A stretch of 64,000 nucleotides of DNA from Emydura subglobosa. Lineage: Eukaryota; Chordata; Testudines; Chelidae. The stretch lies in assembly GCA_007922225.1 (NCBI GenBank), contig ML679961.1, positions 8,861,433 through 8,925,432 of the forward strand, read 5' to 3'. The notes under the pieces were generated by a model. The model saw only the letters and a program-made list of their open reading frames with translations. It had not been told where the DNA came from and made no database searches. Within the stretch, counting starts at the first letter, position 1. Each line of letters begins with the position of its first letter. Positions 32,735 to 44,060 of this stretch are shown here, in pieces. Made by a program: the position numbers and the translations under genes.

Positions 32735-33960
32735 TAGCTAACCAGGCAACTGGGTATAAATCCTGCTGACTGCACCATTCTGGTGCTCCCCAGGGGATCC
32801 GAGGGTTATAAGGCATGTCACCACCACCTGACTTAGCATGAAGCAGTCTTGTCTGTGCCTGCTGTGGATCAGCTCCCTGAAACCAACAGCCCTTGGCAGC
32901 ATAAGCACTGCCTTGCAGGCCCCTGCAGGCCTCACTCTGTCTGTACAGGTAGCAATAGGCACGTGCCTTCCCCCCAAGTCCTTGGAGAGTTCCTTGCAGT
33001 GTCCAGGCCCTTATCCACTGCATAGTCACAGAATTATGAGGCTTGCTGTTCCCAAAGGAACAGTACATTCCAGCTTGTAAGATTCAACTCAGGACCACCT
33101 CTTTGTTTAACACTACAGCACTGAGATATATTTATACTGCAAACATTTATTATCAAAGGATAGCGATTTAAGTAATAGCGAGTAAGAATACTGAAACCAA
33201 TGGTTACATATAAAACAAAATCACAACACGCTTTCTAGAGACTAAACTTAACTGACAAGGTACACTCTTATCCAAGGAAGTTTATCTCACCCAAAGCTCT
33301 CTCCAACATTGTCAACCAAGTCTGGCTGAGAGCCCTTTTTCATGAAACAAAATCACTGTCCGTTCACTTCCTCAGTGAAGGATACTTGTGTGGCTTCTTT
33401 GCCCACCAAATATAGCCAAATAGACCTTAGAAATGCATCTCAAGATAAGGTTCTCTCCCCCTCCCCCCTTTTTTCTCTTCCTAGTAGTTTCTTTCTGAAG
33501 TTCTTACAATCATTCATTTGCATTCAATTCAAACAAGTAATAGGAAACTCATTGTGAAGGAGACAATGCTCAATTTACACATAAAGAGATGGATGGATAA
33601 ACGTGTCTTGACTGACAGAAAACCTCTTTTTCACCACTGTTGGTGACTACGCCCCAGACAAAGACTTTAAGAACATATTCTTTTTGGCATATCTACATAA
33701 CTCCTTACATAATATCTGCACACACATTTCACAACAATACTGATGATCAGTGTGACACTTGCTTTTGTTTCAGACCTCACATGACACTCTTTAGTGAACT
33801 AAAATGTACACGTCAAACCCAAGAGATCCCTGTAAGCACTCTGGACACCCTTGCTAGTTGCTGGGTCACAGCCAGTCCCTGCAGAAGAAAGGAAGAAACA
33901 ATGGAAACAGCGAGGGACTGGAGGCCAAGAAAAAATGAGGATGACATACAAGGGACTGCA
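32735..33960 (-). mobile_element. antisense LTR of an endogenous retroelement
   Basis: The segment 33187-33248, read on the minus strand, matches 40745-40800 at roughly 48 of 54 positions, including TCTAGAAAGCGTGTT and TTTTATATGTAACCATT. In both copies an AATAAA follows about 50-100 bp downstream (here the antisense TTTATT at 33146-33151). Repetition of a block with its polyadenylation signal in two orientations points to an LTR R/U5 region. The gag-like frame on its 3' side supports this. The ends are not resolved. Confidence 0.55.
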
Positions 33961-34033
33961 AGAGAGAACATAAGATAGATTCATACCCATGCCAGGAAGA
34001 GACAGGATATGTGATTGGAGACTCCATACTAAG

Positions 34034-34182
34034 GGCTTATTTACACCGTGCCACAGTGCGTACTATGGAAGGGTGAACTGTAGAGTTTACCAAAGTGTTG
34101 TCCCCAGGTGGACGCTGCTGGCATGAACTAAAAGGCACCTAGTTTGTGTTAATGTAGTCCTCTTTCAAAGAGGACTACATTC
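34034..34182. mobile_element. foldback MITE half with a perfect 31-bp palindrome
   Basis: The stretch contains AGGCACCTAGTTTGTGTTAA and ends in a palindrome (34151-34181) of 15-bp perfect arms, AATGTAGTCCTCTTT and its complement, around one base. The expected mirror of the rest is missing to the right, where an RTE-like relic begins. It is probably half of a larger palindromic MITE. Confidence 0.5.
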
Positions 34183-34194
34183 GTGGCTGCAACT

Positions 34195-34790
34195 GGATCT
34201 TCAGATAGATGCTGGACGTTATACTGTTGGTGGACATCTGGAAAATGCAGAGACAACTAGTCTATGGTCTGAGTTTGCTGGTGCTTCTGTACTGCCAAAG
34301 ACCAAGAGAGATTTCTGATGGGGATGTGGTCAATTTCCTTCATAGCCCATCCATGGTTTGAAATCCAGGTTCTGCAATGGGTAAGGCAGTAAACCAGGGG
34401 CCCATAACAAACAAGCCCTCAGCGACACACAATGTCAAAAGCCAGGTGGTGGTGTCATTTGAGGAACCAAGCTAAAGGATATACCAAGACTACATACCAA
34501 GTCTGATTGCAGCCAGTCACGGCATTGAAAACTCCAAGCACTGGCAGTGTGCCACGTGGCAGAGTTGGCTGGATTTTTGGCGCCAGCGGGTGGTGTCCTT
34601 TTCTGCAAGCGATGTGTCTTCTGTTGGCATGAAGGCCACAGCCACAGATAAATGATCCCAATGATTCTATAGTGACTTGATTGCTTTGTGGTAGGCGGGC
34701 CTCAGTGATGCTGGCAATTACGATCTGGTGAGTTCATTGACAAGAGCTGTCTTGTACCCACAGCTGTTCAGTGTTAACATGTTCCACGTG
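34195..34790 (-). pseudogene. RTE-type LINE endonuclease relic
   Basis: Minus-strand translation starts with WNMLTLNSCGYKTALVNELT (about 34785-34725), which matches the start of an AP-type LINE endonuclease (the WN active-site Asn followed by a TL...ALV..LTR pattern). Short motif-like stretches follow in shifting frames. Many stops and frameshifts make it an old relic. The DNA to its right (34800-35300) may be the 5' leader of the same element, but shows nothing recognisable. RTE is favoured over CR1 because the start motif differs from CR1 endonucleases. Confidence 0.5.
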
Positions 34791-34799
34791 GCGACATGG

Positions 34800-35335
34800 A
34801 ACACACCTCTAAGGTCTCGTTTGGATTTCCAGGAAGTTGGGGGTTAGCGGGGCTGCGTTTTCCCTCTGCAGGGTTTTGGTTGCGCCCATCCTACACACGC
34901 CGAACATGCCCTTCCTCCTGAAAGCAGCAGCAGCCGAGGCTTTAACCCTGGTGCTATTGTCACAGACTGTCATGTTGGTTGGCCCTTCATTTCTGCCTCA
35001 TTGGGACTCAGGAGACATAGAGGGAGGTTACCATCCCCCATCCCTGGAACATTTCTGCCAGGTGCCCTGGTTCCTAAAGACATGGGTGACCATTATGAAG
35101 ATCTAGCTCTTCTTCTGCCCTATGCACTCCACACATCCATAATCATCACTCATCCACCTTCACCAACATTGGGTAACTTGGCTGTCATCCACTGAGTCCC
35201 TCACTGGACTTTGCTGGTTACCCTCAGCAGGGACCTTTATCGGGTACTTCCCACCAGGGTCAGTTGGACCTGAGGCTCATATGGGCAGGGATGATGATAC
35301 CCTGAAATAGTGCAGCTTACCCTGCTACTGCCCAC
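34800..35335. other. unassigned; possible 5' leader of the RTE-like relic
   Basis: It is GC-moderate with no coding motif. On the minus strand it precedes the endonuclease start, which is the only reason for the suggestion. Confidence 0.3.
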
Positions 35336-35339
35336 TAGC

Positions 35340-35465
35340 CACAACAACAAATAGATATAAACTGGCCATGAACAAATTCAGGCTGGAAACTAGAAGATTT
35401 CTACCCATCAGAGGAGTGAAGTTCTGGAACCACCTCCCAATAGGCGTTGTGAGGGCAAACAACTT
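35340..35465 (+). mobile_element. CR1, piece 1 of a copy split by LTRs
   Basis: GATATAAACTGGCCATGAAC, followed by TCAGAGGAGTGAAGTTCTGG, is the C-terminal coding end of a CR1/L3-like element. It breaks off after GGCAAACAACTT and continues at 37800 with GAAGAGAGAGCTGGACAAAT. Confidence 0.7.
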
Positions 35466-36029
35466 GTGCTGTTTGGGGATCGCTCAAACCAGTAAGGGGT
35501 TCTCTCACCACCTGTCTTATAACTTTGGATGCCTTAACGCTGTACTGCTATGGCTCAGAGCCTTGACACCAGTAGCCAGCCCACAAGCGGAGGTCCCACA
35601 CTGGCTTCCACCAGCTTAGTTACTCTTTGCACGGTGACTTCAACAGCCCTTCCAGTCCTGAGTCTCCCCAAATCCGTCTACCCTGAGTTCTTAGTTATCA
35701 GACACTTGGACTCTTCCACTTTGGTTCATCACCTGTGAAGAAGTGAAACTTGCACCCCGTTATGAGTTCCCTTTGGGGGACACATTCCATACACTTTGCA
35801 CAACTAGGATTTGTTTAACATAATGATAAACAACAGGTTTATTTAATGGAAAAAACACAGATCCAAATGTAAGCAAGGTCTGAGGGGCACTCCCCTGCTC
35901 AGCAGTGAAAGGGGGTCACTTTCTCTGCATGGGCTTTGTATTTGCATGAGTACAATTAAGTACTCAGCATATTGCATACGCACACTAGGTGCTGAGCGTG
36001 ATGGGAAATGGTCAATATGTCTGGTATTG
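35466..36029 (-). mobile_element. LTR in antisense, part 1 (inserted in CR1)
   Basis: The stretch begins TGTGCTGTTTGGGGATCGC. The antisense AATAAA is visible as TTTATT near 35840 (CAACAGGTTTATTTAATGG), similar in layout to the other antisense LTRs. It is interrupted at about 36030 by a plus-strand LTR and resumes at 37041. Confidence 0.55.
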
Positions 36030-37040
36030 TGTTACAAATCACTTTTGTGGTTAATGGCAGGGGTAACAAAATGTTGCCTTTCAGTTGTATGAACAAATGG
36101 CAGCAGAGCTGTGTTTAGCCTGTTCTGATGAGAAATTCACTCTCATCTAAACAGAGCCCAACAAGGGTGGCTGACAGATGTTTCAGCAGGGTAAGGGCAG
36201 TCGGGCGGGGGGGAGGAGGGGAGTGAGAAGTCTCCTGTTGAGATTTCACTAGCCCTGACAAAGGGCTATGCTCAGGCATGGATTGACTATCTCCTCCCAC
36301 TGTTAAAAGGTAGAATAAATTATTCCTCTTGGAGTCATTCCTTCTGCTAAAAGCAGGGACATTGCTCCTGTGTCAGCAGAAGGTTTTCCCATGAGCTGAA
36401 AGCTGAAATTCACTAAGAGCTGAGATCACTAGAGGAACTGGGAAACCTTGACTGACAACCCACAGAGAGGAGCCAGGAGGGTCTGTGCCTGCAGACGGCA
36501 TGAGCCAGCCACAGACAGTGGTAGCCTGCAGTGGGCAGGAGCCAGCAGACGGAGGGAGCCAGTAGCGGGGACTCGGTGAGGCCCAGAGGTGGCAGGAGGC
36601 AGCAGCAGAGGAGAACTGGTCAAGCCCATGTCTGGTAAGAGCCTGCAGAAGGGGACTGGCTGAGCCCCCCAACTGAGAGGTGGACTCTGCAACCATAACA
36701 GTCAGTAAAGGGGAAAGCAAGAAGGGAGAGGTGAAGGACATGGCCCCATACTCTGGGGTGGGTTTGGCTCATTGAGTTCATGAATTTTGTTTGCACTGGT
36801 TTCCAAAACCAGTGCTGTGTTACTTCCTTCCTGTTATTAAAAGGTTTACTTTCTACGCTCAGATTCTGTGCTTGCGAGAGGGGAATATTGCCTTTTGGGG
36901 GCACCCAGGGGATAGTGTGTGATTTCCCAGGTGACTGGGCGGGGGCTCGAGCCGGTTTGGTCTTGTATCATTGACAGGAACCCCTAGATATAGAACCTGG
37001 CCCTTTTCTGCTGCCGGCTCGGTCTGGCAGAAGGGTTACA
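36030..37040 (+). mobile_element. LTR in sense orientation nested in another LTR
   Basis: The segment runs from TGTTACAAATCAC to AAGGGTTACA (TG...CA ends). Near the 3' side it has GTTATTAAAAGGTTTAC, then CTGTGCTTGCGAGAGGGGAA, GGCACCCAGGGGATAGTG and GAACCTGGCCC, the GC-rich R/U5-like part of a retroviral-type LTR. No good target duplication is visible, so the left end may be off by tens of bases. Frames on the minus strand at 36373-36741 are composition artefacts. Confidence 0.55.
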
Positions 37041-37800
37041 CAAAGATGAAATCGTAAGGAAAGCAAACACATACAAGTTACACTGAAAATAAATATAAAA
37101 ATGCAACTTCAGATTTTAAAGATATTATTAGATTAAAAAACCCTTTTCTAATACAAGTTCTCTATTGCCTTTGCTGAGTTTCCCAGCATATCCCCCTTGA
37201 CTTAAGGGGGAATCCACAGTTCACCTTCAGTTTACCTTCACACCTGCCTTCAATATTGGATAACCTTCACTTCAAGTCCCTTTACCATTAACAAGGTTTG
37301 CAAGGAGGAGGGAGTCTTTCTCTCAGACTATGGTGATTTATAGTGGAGGAAATTCCCTCTTTTCTTAGTTTTTCAAGACTAAGATTTTCTTTTCAGTTTC
37401 AAATTGTTTCAATGTTTTCTCATGAACTTTAATAGATGATCACTTATCTTTTCCTGGGTTCGACAAAGCTAGGTGCATAGTTGTGGTGGGTTGGTGAGGC
37501 AGTCCCTCCCTGCCTGGCTGACTATCTCCTTGTTGGGAAGTGAGCCAAATGTTGGAGCACAATTTACGAACCCAGTTTTATATCTACACAATGCATAAAT
37601 CGCTAATCACAATCCGTGTACATATCTCATAATGACCATCAAGTCTAGAATATTACAAGTTTTCATTAAAAAACTTTACCTAACCTATTTTCATACACAA
37701 TAACATTGCATAAAACCAGTTGATTCAATTGCTTATTCTCTGAGGTTCAGACCCCCTGTTTTTGTGTTGGGGTGTCTGGACCCTGATCTGAATTAGTTTG
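37041..37800 (-). mobile_element. LTR in antisense, part 2
   Basis: This continues the antisense LTR after the nested one. AATCCACAGTTCACCTTCAG, AACAAGGTTTGCAAGGAGG and AGCTAGGTGCATAGTTG are followed by an A/T-rich U3-like part. It ends next to TGAATTAGTTTGAAGAG, where the CR1 resumes. Confidence 0.5.
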
Positions 37801-38505
37801 AAGAGAGAGCTGGACAAATGTATGAGTGGGATTGTATGACGGGGTTGCTGGTGAAGGTGGGGGCAGGCCATGGCAACCCTGAGGATCTCTTCCCGTTATG
37901 GCTTATGTTCCTAAAACTCATGCTTCAGAGCTTCAGCTGGTCACCTGCAGGGGTCAGGAAGGGATTCCTCCCCACACCCAAATGTCTTGTGGGAGGGTTT
38001 AATCTCTTTCCTCTGACACATCAGAGATGGCCATGACTGGAGACAGGACACTGGATGGGACCAGTCCTCTGAGGTGGCACTGAGCATTCTCTCTGGCACG
38101 TGCTTGGCTGGTTGGTTCTTGCTCACATGCTCAGGATCTAACCGATCACTATACATGAGGCTGGGAAATAATTTTCCCCCAAACCAGATTGGCAATGACC
38201 TTGGTGTTTTTTTCCTTCCTCTGCAGCATGGAGTGCAGATCATTTGCAAGGATTATCTGCGTGTATCTCATTCAATGAATTCCCTGGCACTGCAAGGGCC
38301 TCACGCATGGGCACATCTTGGTTCGTCCTAGTCTCTGCCTGGGGCACATAATAGTTTAATCTCCGATGGGCTGTACTATTTTGGCCTCATTTGGGTTGTT
38401 GGGTTAGTGTGCAGGTGATAGCTGGTGTTGGCGTCCTGCAATATACAGAAGGACAAACTAGATGAGCCAGTGGTTCCTTCTGGCCTTAAACTCTACAACT
38501 CACTT
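37800..38505 (+). mobile_element. CR1, piece 2 (3' UTR) of the split copy
   Basis: GAGCTGGACAAATGTATGAG continues the piece at 35340-35465. Further landmarks are TTGCTCACATGCTCAGGATC, AATTTTCCCCCAAACCAGAT, TTCCTCTGCAGCATGG and the tail CTTCTGGCCTTAAACTCTAC. The 3' end resembles the fragment at 32105-32196. Confidence 0.8.
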
Positions 38506-39021
38506 CAACTCACAAGCGGGGGTTGAGACAGCAACAGGGTGAGGAGAATCTGCCAAGTTCCTGTCCTCTCTCTCCATAGACATTCTTCTAGTCATTAGGC
38601 TGGTAGAACAAATGTAGAGTGGCTCTGGTCCTACTGTTGCTCAGTCAAGTTTCTTGGGATGGAGGCCAAGGAGAGGAGTTTGGCTTCAATGAGTAATAAA
38701 TATAGGTAGCGTATTACACAGAACACTGCTGGAGACTGGAAGGAGAGGCAAAAAAAAGAAGAATGGGTTCATACATATTACAGTCCTATAAAAGAGAAAG
38801 AATTCTTAAATGAGCATTAAAGAGAGCTAACTCAATTACAGGCATGAGGAAGCCAGTTTAATTGCCTATTGTGCAGCTGTACTTAATTTTGTAACCGGGT
38901 TTTACAGACAGCGCAGCTATAACGCAATGCTCCACACAGTCAGAATGATTTCCTCGGTCCTTTGACCACTATATTTTAGATATATCTATATCTGTGTGTG
39001 CACGCATGCTAATGATTCTGT
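38506..39021. other. no recognised feature
   Basis: No feature was recognised, apart from a short TG-rich run near 38990. Confidence 0.5.
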
Positions 39022-39115
39022 TAGGCCAAAATCAGATCTCTTTACTCTGGCAAAACGCCCATAGACTTCAATGGGAGATTTGCCAAAGTAAGACCTTGGG
39101 GTCAGATTGGGCCCT
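39022..39115. repeat. hairpin repeat
   Basis: GACTTCAATGGGAG lies at the centre with AAATCAGATCTC on one side and GGGGTCAGATTGGG on the other. It is a member of the short foldback family. Confidence 0.45.
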
Positions 39116-39423
39116 ATAGAACCACATTGGAGGAGATGCTCCACGAATGAATCTGCTCCCAGGCCACGTAGAATAGAAACACATTGGCCCAGGGAACGGG
39201 CACAGACAGTGTCCACCTTGGCAACTTCAGGGGACTCCAACTTTCAGGGGAAAGTTAATGTTGCTTAAGGTAGCTCCATTAGAGGTTACCTAGATTCTCC
39301 CCACCCTCACCCTGTAACAGCCTCTCAAAGTCCTTTTGACGGTTCCCCAGGAAAGTTACATAATAGCCTAAAATCATTCCTTAGGATCCCAGTCATGACC
39401 AGCATCCATGTTTTGGAAACATG

Positions 39424-39532
39424 ACCCTGTCTACACTAGATGCTTAGTGATGTTTAAAACTATGTTAATACAAAGGCGTGTTAGCAAACACATTTTAACA
39501 GACCGCTCATTTTCCTAGTGTATACAAATCTT
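39424..39532. mobile_element. small MITE with CTACACTA ends
   Basis: The left CCCTGTCTACACTAG and right CTAGTGTATACAAAT are inverted copies of about 12 bp, spaced 107 bp apart. It resembles the Harbinger-type MITE termini elsewhere in the window. Confidence 0.5.
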
Positions 39533-40159
39533 TTGTAAACAACCAGAAGGTTATTGATTTGCTTGGCCATTTGAAAGACTAACAACAGGTAAACTGTTGA
39601 TCAAATAACCAGCTGGAAGTCAGGGGCTGTTTAGATAGTCAGCAACCCATTAGCTCAATTGACAATAACCATCAGCCATTCAAACCGTTAGCAACCAACT
39701 CACTGGCAAAGGGTTGCTAACAAATTAGCAGCTAACTGCTGCTCAAGTTCCCCATGTTCAATTTTGTTGCAAAATATTGGATCAATGTCATTTCTGTCAT
39801 ACCTTCTGTTGAACTCAGTAGAGTCATTTCAGGTATATATTTGGCCCATTTGGTTTCATATCCTAAGAAAAACAGCCCCATGACATGCAGCAGTCAAGAA
39901 AGGGAGAACAGTTGAATTTAGTCCTTTGACACTGAATAGCCAAATCAAAGTGGATCCACTCGGTTAGTCTGAACAGAATACAAACACATTTTTTGCTACA
40001 AATACTGCAATTTATCATTTGTTTCCTGTTGCTGTTGGCTGACAGCATTCTAACGACCACTGAGCTGTGTGAAACATCCGCAAATAAAATGAAACAAACA
40101 GTGATTGAATCCTGAGATATTGTAACCAGGGATCTTTTTGGTTCCAACTGGCAGAGGGC
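39533..40159. other. unassigned, with a small perfect hairpin
   Basis: GTTAGCAACC (39687-39696) and GGTTGCTAAC (39712-39721) form a perfect 10-bp stem in a region of loosely repeated AACCATCAGC and TTAGCAAC words. Nothing else is recognised. Confidence 0.45.
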
Positions 40160-40960
40160 ACTGGTGTACGTAATGGTTACTGGGATCTCCTGGGTCTGGT
40201 ATCGTCATACTAGTTCATTAAAGAATGTCAAGTTACGTCTCTACTGAAAGTCTGTGTAACATTGGTCATCATAATCATTGTGGGATGTCTGTACAGATAA
40301 TCTGTAAGAAGTTATGTTTATATACTGAAAATTATGTTCTTAAGGTCTATGAATTGGAGCTAGTCACCAGAAAGTGATAGACAAGTTTCTTTCAGGCAAG
40401 AGATGTTTATCTATCTTTCTGACTTATATTTAAATTGTATGGTTCACAGTGGATGCTCATTTACACTCTGAGTTGAATGTTAATGAAGGGATTGTAAAAC
40501 CTTCGATAGAGGGAATTTACAGGAAGAAATAAACCAGCAGGAGGGAGTCCTGTTTGCAAGTGAAGACAACAGATTTTTGGACGACAACCCTAGGTATAGG
40601 GGCTCATTCTGCATCCTTCATCTAGGAAATAAATTGGCCATGTGTTTGCTTCATGAAAAAAGGAACACAGCCAGCCTTGGCTGAAAAACACTGGAAAGAC
40701 CCAGGGGTGTGCTAAACTTTATTAGACAAGGGGTTGTCTTGTTAATTAAGTTTAGGGTCTAGAAAGCGTGTTATGATTTCATTTTATATGTAACCATTTG
40801 TTTTCATTATTTCTATTTGCCTCTTCTCGAATCACTGATCTTTGTTAAATAAACCTCTTCTTGCTTTTAATATAAACAAATCTGAGTGATGTGTGTTAAA
40901 TGGAGCTGTGATCTAAGGTGTAACTGGTAAACTGGGTGGATTGTCAGTATCTACCTGTCC
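40160..40960 (+). mobile_element. LTR of an endogenous retroelement, sense orientation
   Basis: The stretch holds the block shared with the antisense LTR at 33.2 kb (40745-40800) and an AATAAA at 40848-40853. Upstream it has GTGGGATGTCTGTACAGATA, GTTATGTTTATATACTG and GATGTTTATCTATC, the A/T-rich U3-like part. No coding region follows, so it may be a solo LTR or a stub. The ends are not fixed. Confidence 0.5.
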
Positions 40961-42009
40961 CCATTTTATTGATGGGAAATAGAAATAGTAGCCACGGGTG
41001 CCCAGCACTTCCTATGTGCGAGCCCCTTCTAAATATGCTCTTGCTCAGATGAAAGGTGTTCCTGAAGACAAAGAAAGGTGAATCCATATTAAGTGGAAAA
41101 GGTAGATGAATTTGGACACAACACATTTACTTACTCTCCTTATGGCTGAAGAAAATTCAATGCAGCTTTCAAGCTGGGGTGGTTGGAACTGGCCACATGG
41201 TTTATTGAGTACAGTATTAGCTCAGGTTCTTTGATTGGCTGAGTCTACCCCATGTAGTCAGGAGGGTCAGCAGAAACGATTTTGGCTCTCTGTCTTGGAT
41301 GCTGATATTTGTGACTGGGTCTAAAATTCTCAGATATTCACCCAGGCCAGTACTAGTTACTGAGGTAACTAAATTTTCCCTAGTTTCTTATAAATCAGGA
41401 AGGAAACTTCTAGAATGTAGAAACTAGCTGTCATAGCTCCATGGACTTACTACTAGCCCTGGACTCCTAGTTACCCATGCCCTTTGTTTATGTGCCCTTT
41501 GACCTGCTGAGCCAATATTTGTCTTAGAAATGGTATTTCAGCACAAATGTCCCTGACGTCCATCAGTCCAGACATTTGTGCAACAGATGGCGTAAATGCA
41601 CGGCAATGTACCATATGCTTGCTGAATAACTGAAAACACCAGGCTTCTTGTACATCAGACTGAGTGTGACACTGCTGAAAATAACAGAACTCTAACTTTC
41701 TAGGTCATTTAGAGCCCACTCTGGGATGAGACGTGTTCCTTCTCATCCCTTGGGATCTTGTACCTATCCCGGGATGAAAAGAAAGCCCTCTTCAGTGAAG
41801 GTACAGTGCTTTCAATTTCAGGTCTTCAGTCAGCCTGTCTTCTTCCATGGGTCTATGAGTCCGTGTGGGCGGGGTTATCAAAAGTACCTATGTGATTTAG
41901 GAGCACAAAAGCCCAGCTCCTCAATGGGAGTTAGGTGCTGTCATGGGGCCAATGATCCTTCTGGAGAATTAAGGCCAAATTGCCCTATGACAACTCTGTG
42001 GGTCACACC
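40961..42009. other. no gene; part of a hairpin repeat near 41870-41945
   Basis: AAAAGTACCTATGTGATTTAG, followed by CAATGGGAGTTAGGTGC, looks like one arm of an old foldback repeat. The rest is not recognised. Confidence 0.35.
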
Positions 42010-43010
42010 AGTGTGCCAGGTGGTGTCCTGTTAGCTAATTAGAATGGGGCAGCTGATTTGGAAGAGGCTGCTAGAACAGTATAGAGAGGAAGTTGCCCTA
42101 GGTAGAAGGAGCTTCTTCCAGGGAAGCCCTGAAATTGCTGCAGGAACCCACAGAAGATTAAAATAGGCCACGGAGATGGACCAAGCCCTGAAAAAGAGTT
42201 AGGCTCAACAGTCAGAGCCCCACTAGACCTGTCAGACTCTCTGGGAAGGGAGATGGGGAGGGGACTCCTGTCAGTAAGCCCAGGAAGAGGGCTGGTGTCT
42301 GCCCCTAGAGGAGAGGCCTGTAGTTTGAGCTTGGCTCCTGAGAAGGCAGTAGGAAGAGGAAGAGCTTGCTATTGAAGAGAATGAGAGAGAGAGACCCTGG
42401 AGAAAGGCTGGTAACTAAGGGCAAGTCTGCAACTTAAAACGTACAGTGGCACAGCTGTATTGGTACAGCTGTGCCGCCGTAAGAGCGCTGGTGTAGCCAA
42501 GTTATGTCGATGGGAGAGAGCTCGCCCACTGACATAATAAAACCACCTAAATCAGCAGCAGCAGCTATGTCGGCGGGAGAGCATCTCCTTCCAACATAAT
42601 GCTATCCACACAAGCGCTTATGCCAGAAAAATGTATGTCGCTCAGAGGTGTGCTTTTTTCACACCACCAAGCGACAAAAGTTTTGCCAACATAAGTGCCA
42701 GTATAGACTAGGCCAAAGAGGACAGGTCTCTAAGGAGGAGTAGCAGGACCAGAGAATGAACCCAAGGGTCGGGGGGACCCGCAGCTGCATCTGAGAGACA
42801 AGAGGGACTGTTGGCAATCTTTTGATGAGATGAGGCAAGAAAATGATGACTCCAGTAAAGAGGAAACTGAAGCTTGGGACTCTCTTTATGCTAGCTTATT
42901 GGTTACTGACAAATTAAGTCTCTCCTGAATAAGCGATTCTGAGAGGCAAAATCTGAGTTGGGACCGATTTATAAAACTAGAAGAGGAAACTGAGGCCTGG
43001 CACTTTGTCA
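42010..43010 (+). mobile_element. LTR-like sequence split by a MITE
   Basis: It has a TGTGCCAGGTGGTGTCC start, purine-rich GAAGAGG and AGAGAGAC runs and a GGAGGAG-type 3' part resuming after the MITE. Layout and composition suggest an LTR. No target duplication is seen. Confidence 0.35.
42419..42714 (+). mobile_element. Harbinger-type MITE
   Basis: TAA precedes the left end GGGCAAGTCTGCAACTTAAA. The reverse complement of the right end is GGCCTAGTCTATACTGGCA. The body is over 80 percent alike by eye to the MITE at 48012-48312: AACGTACAGTGGCACAGCTG, GAGAGCTCGCCC, ACATAATAAAACCACC and ACACAAGCGCTT. It is non-coding. Confidence 0.75.
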
Positions 43011-43904
43011 GGATCTGGGCCAAAGTCCCTCAATGTGATTTGCAGTTCTAAGTCAATTAGGTGCTTTTGCAAATGCCACTCTGTGCCTTTAATTTTCCAC
43101 CCCCTCTTTCAACTGCTACATCCTTTGCCTTTCCACTTCCATGAGGAGGTGAGGAATTCAGACTAAGTAGCACACTGATCAGGACTCCCATGTTTCCCAC
43201 CTGCAGGTTCTTTACCCTTTGTTGTCTCTCAAATGATCTTTTCTGATTTGCTGCATGGCAGAGGAGAAAAGTAGCAGTAGCTAGTTTGCTCAGGTTTGGT
43301 GCCAGCACTAACAACTCTCTGGTCTTTGGGACTTCTTTAGACGACTTGTACTACAGCCACCTCACAGAGCAGTAACACCAGCGGAGAGGTGAAGAGCATG
43401 CCTTTATAACTAACGTTTGGGTGATGAACCAGAAATACCTGGTGAGTATTTGAAAACAAGACATATAAGAACAGTAGCTCCCAACTTCTCTTTGGGTATT
43501 TTCCATTATGGGTCTTTTAATTTTTATCATCAACATTACATTGATCCGTTAACATAATTACAATTATGTAACAAACTAAAAGTTAATAACACAAATTAAA
43601 ATAAACAGAACTTTTCCCCATGAGTAGTTACATGAATAGAAGAAAATCCTAAGGCAAATCCCACCATTCTCAGAGATGCAATAAAAAGGGAAAATGTTTT
43701 CTTAGCAACAAGGGACACGGAAAAATATACAAAACGTAACAGTCTGGTGAATAATAAACTCACATTTCTTAAAACCACAAATTGCGTTAGTCCACTGGAA
43801 AAATTACTTTGATAAATTCATTTGCATTCCAGAAGTAAAAAATCATCTGGATCATCATCATTTAAATCTCCCTCCCAGCTCCAGTTTCTTGAAATTTCCT
43901 GCTA
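43011..43904. other. no recognised feature
   Basis: This is unique-looking DNA with short frames. Confidence 0.5.
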
Positions 43905-44060
43905 TTTTCTTGTGATATTATTATTAAATATTTATTTTAGTAGCATGTAAAAATCCCAATCAAGAATCAGGGCCCCATCATGTTAAGCAATGTAAAGAAG
44001 AAAAAGAAGATAGTTCCTGTCCCAGAGAGCTTACTATGTAGGGAGACATAGAAACTTCTT
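43905..44060 (-). mobile_element. MIR-like SINE tail, antisense
   Basis: ATTATTAAATATTTATT, CAGGGCCCCATCATG and GTTCCTGTCCCAGAGAGCTT are the reverse complement of the SINE tail (AGCTCTnnGGnCAGG...AATGGGGCCCTG). Confidence 0.55.

Noticed and set aside
32262..32741. 159-residue plus-strand hydrophobic frame
   Set aside because: It is the antisense shadow of the minus-strand coiled-coil frame. Hydrophobic residues arise from the complement of charged codons.
36373..36741. Minus-strand frames of 122 and 87 residues
   Set aside because: They overlap the GC-rich part of a plus-strand LTR and have no motif.
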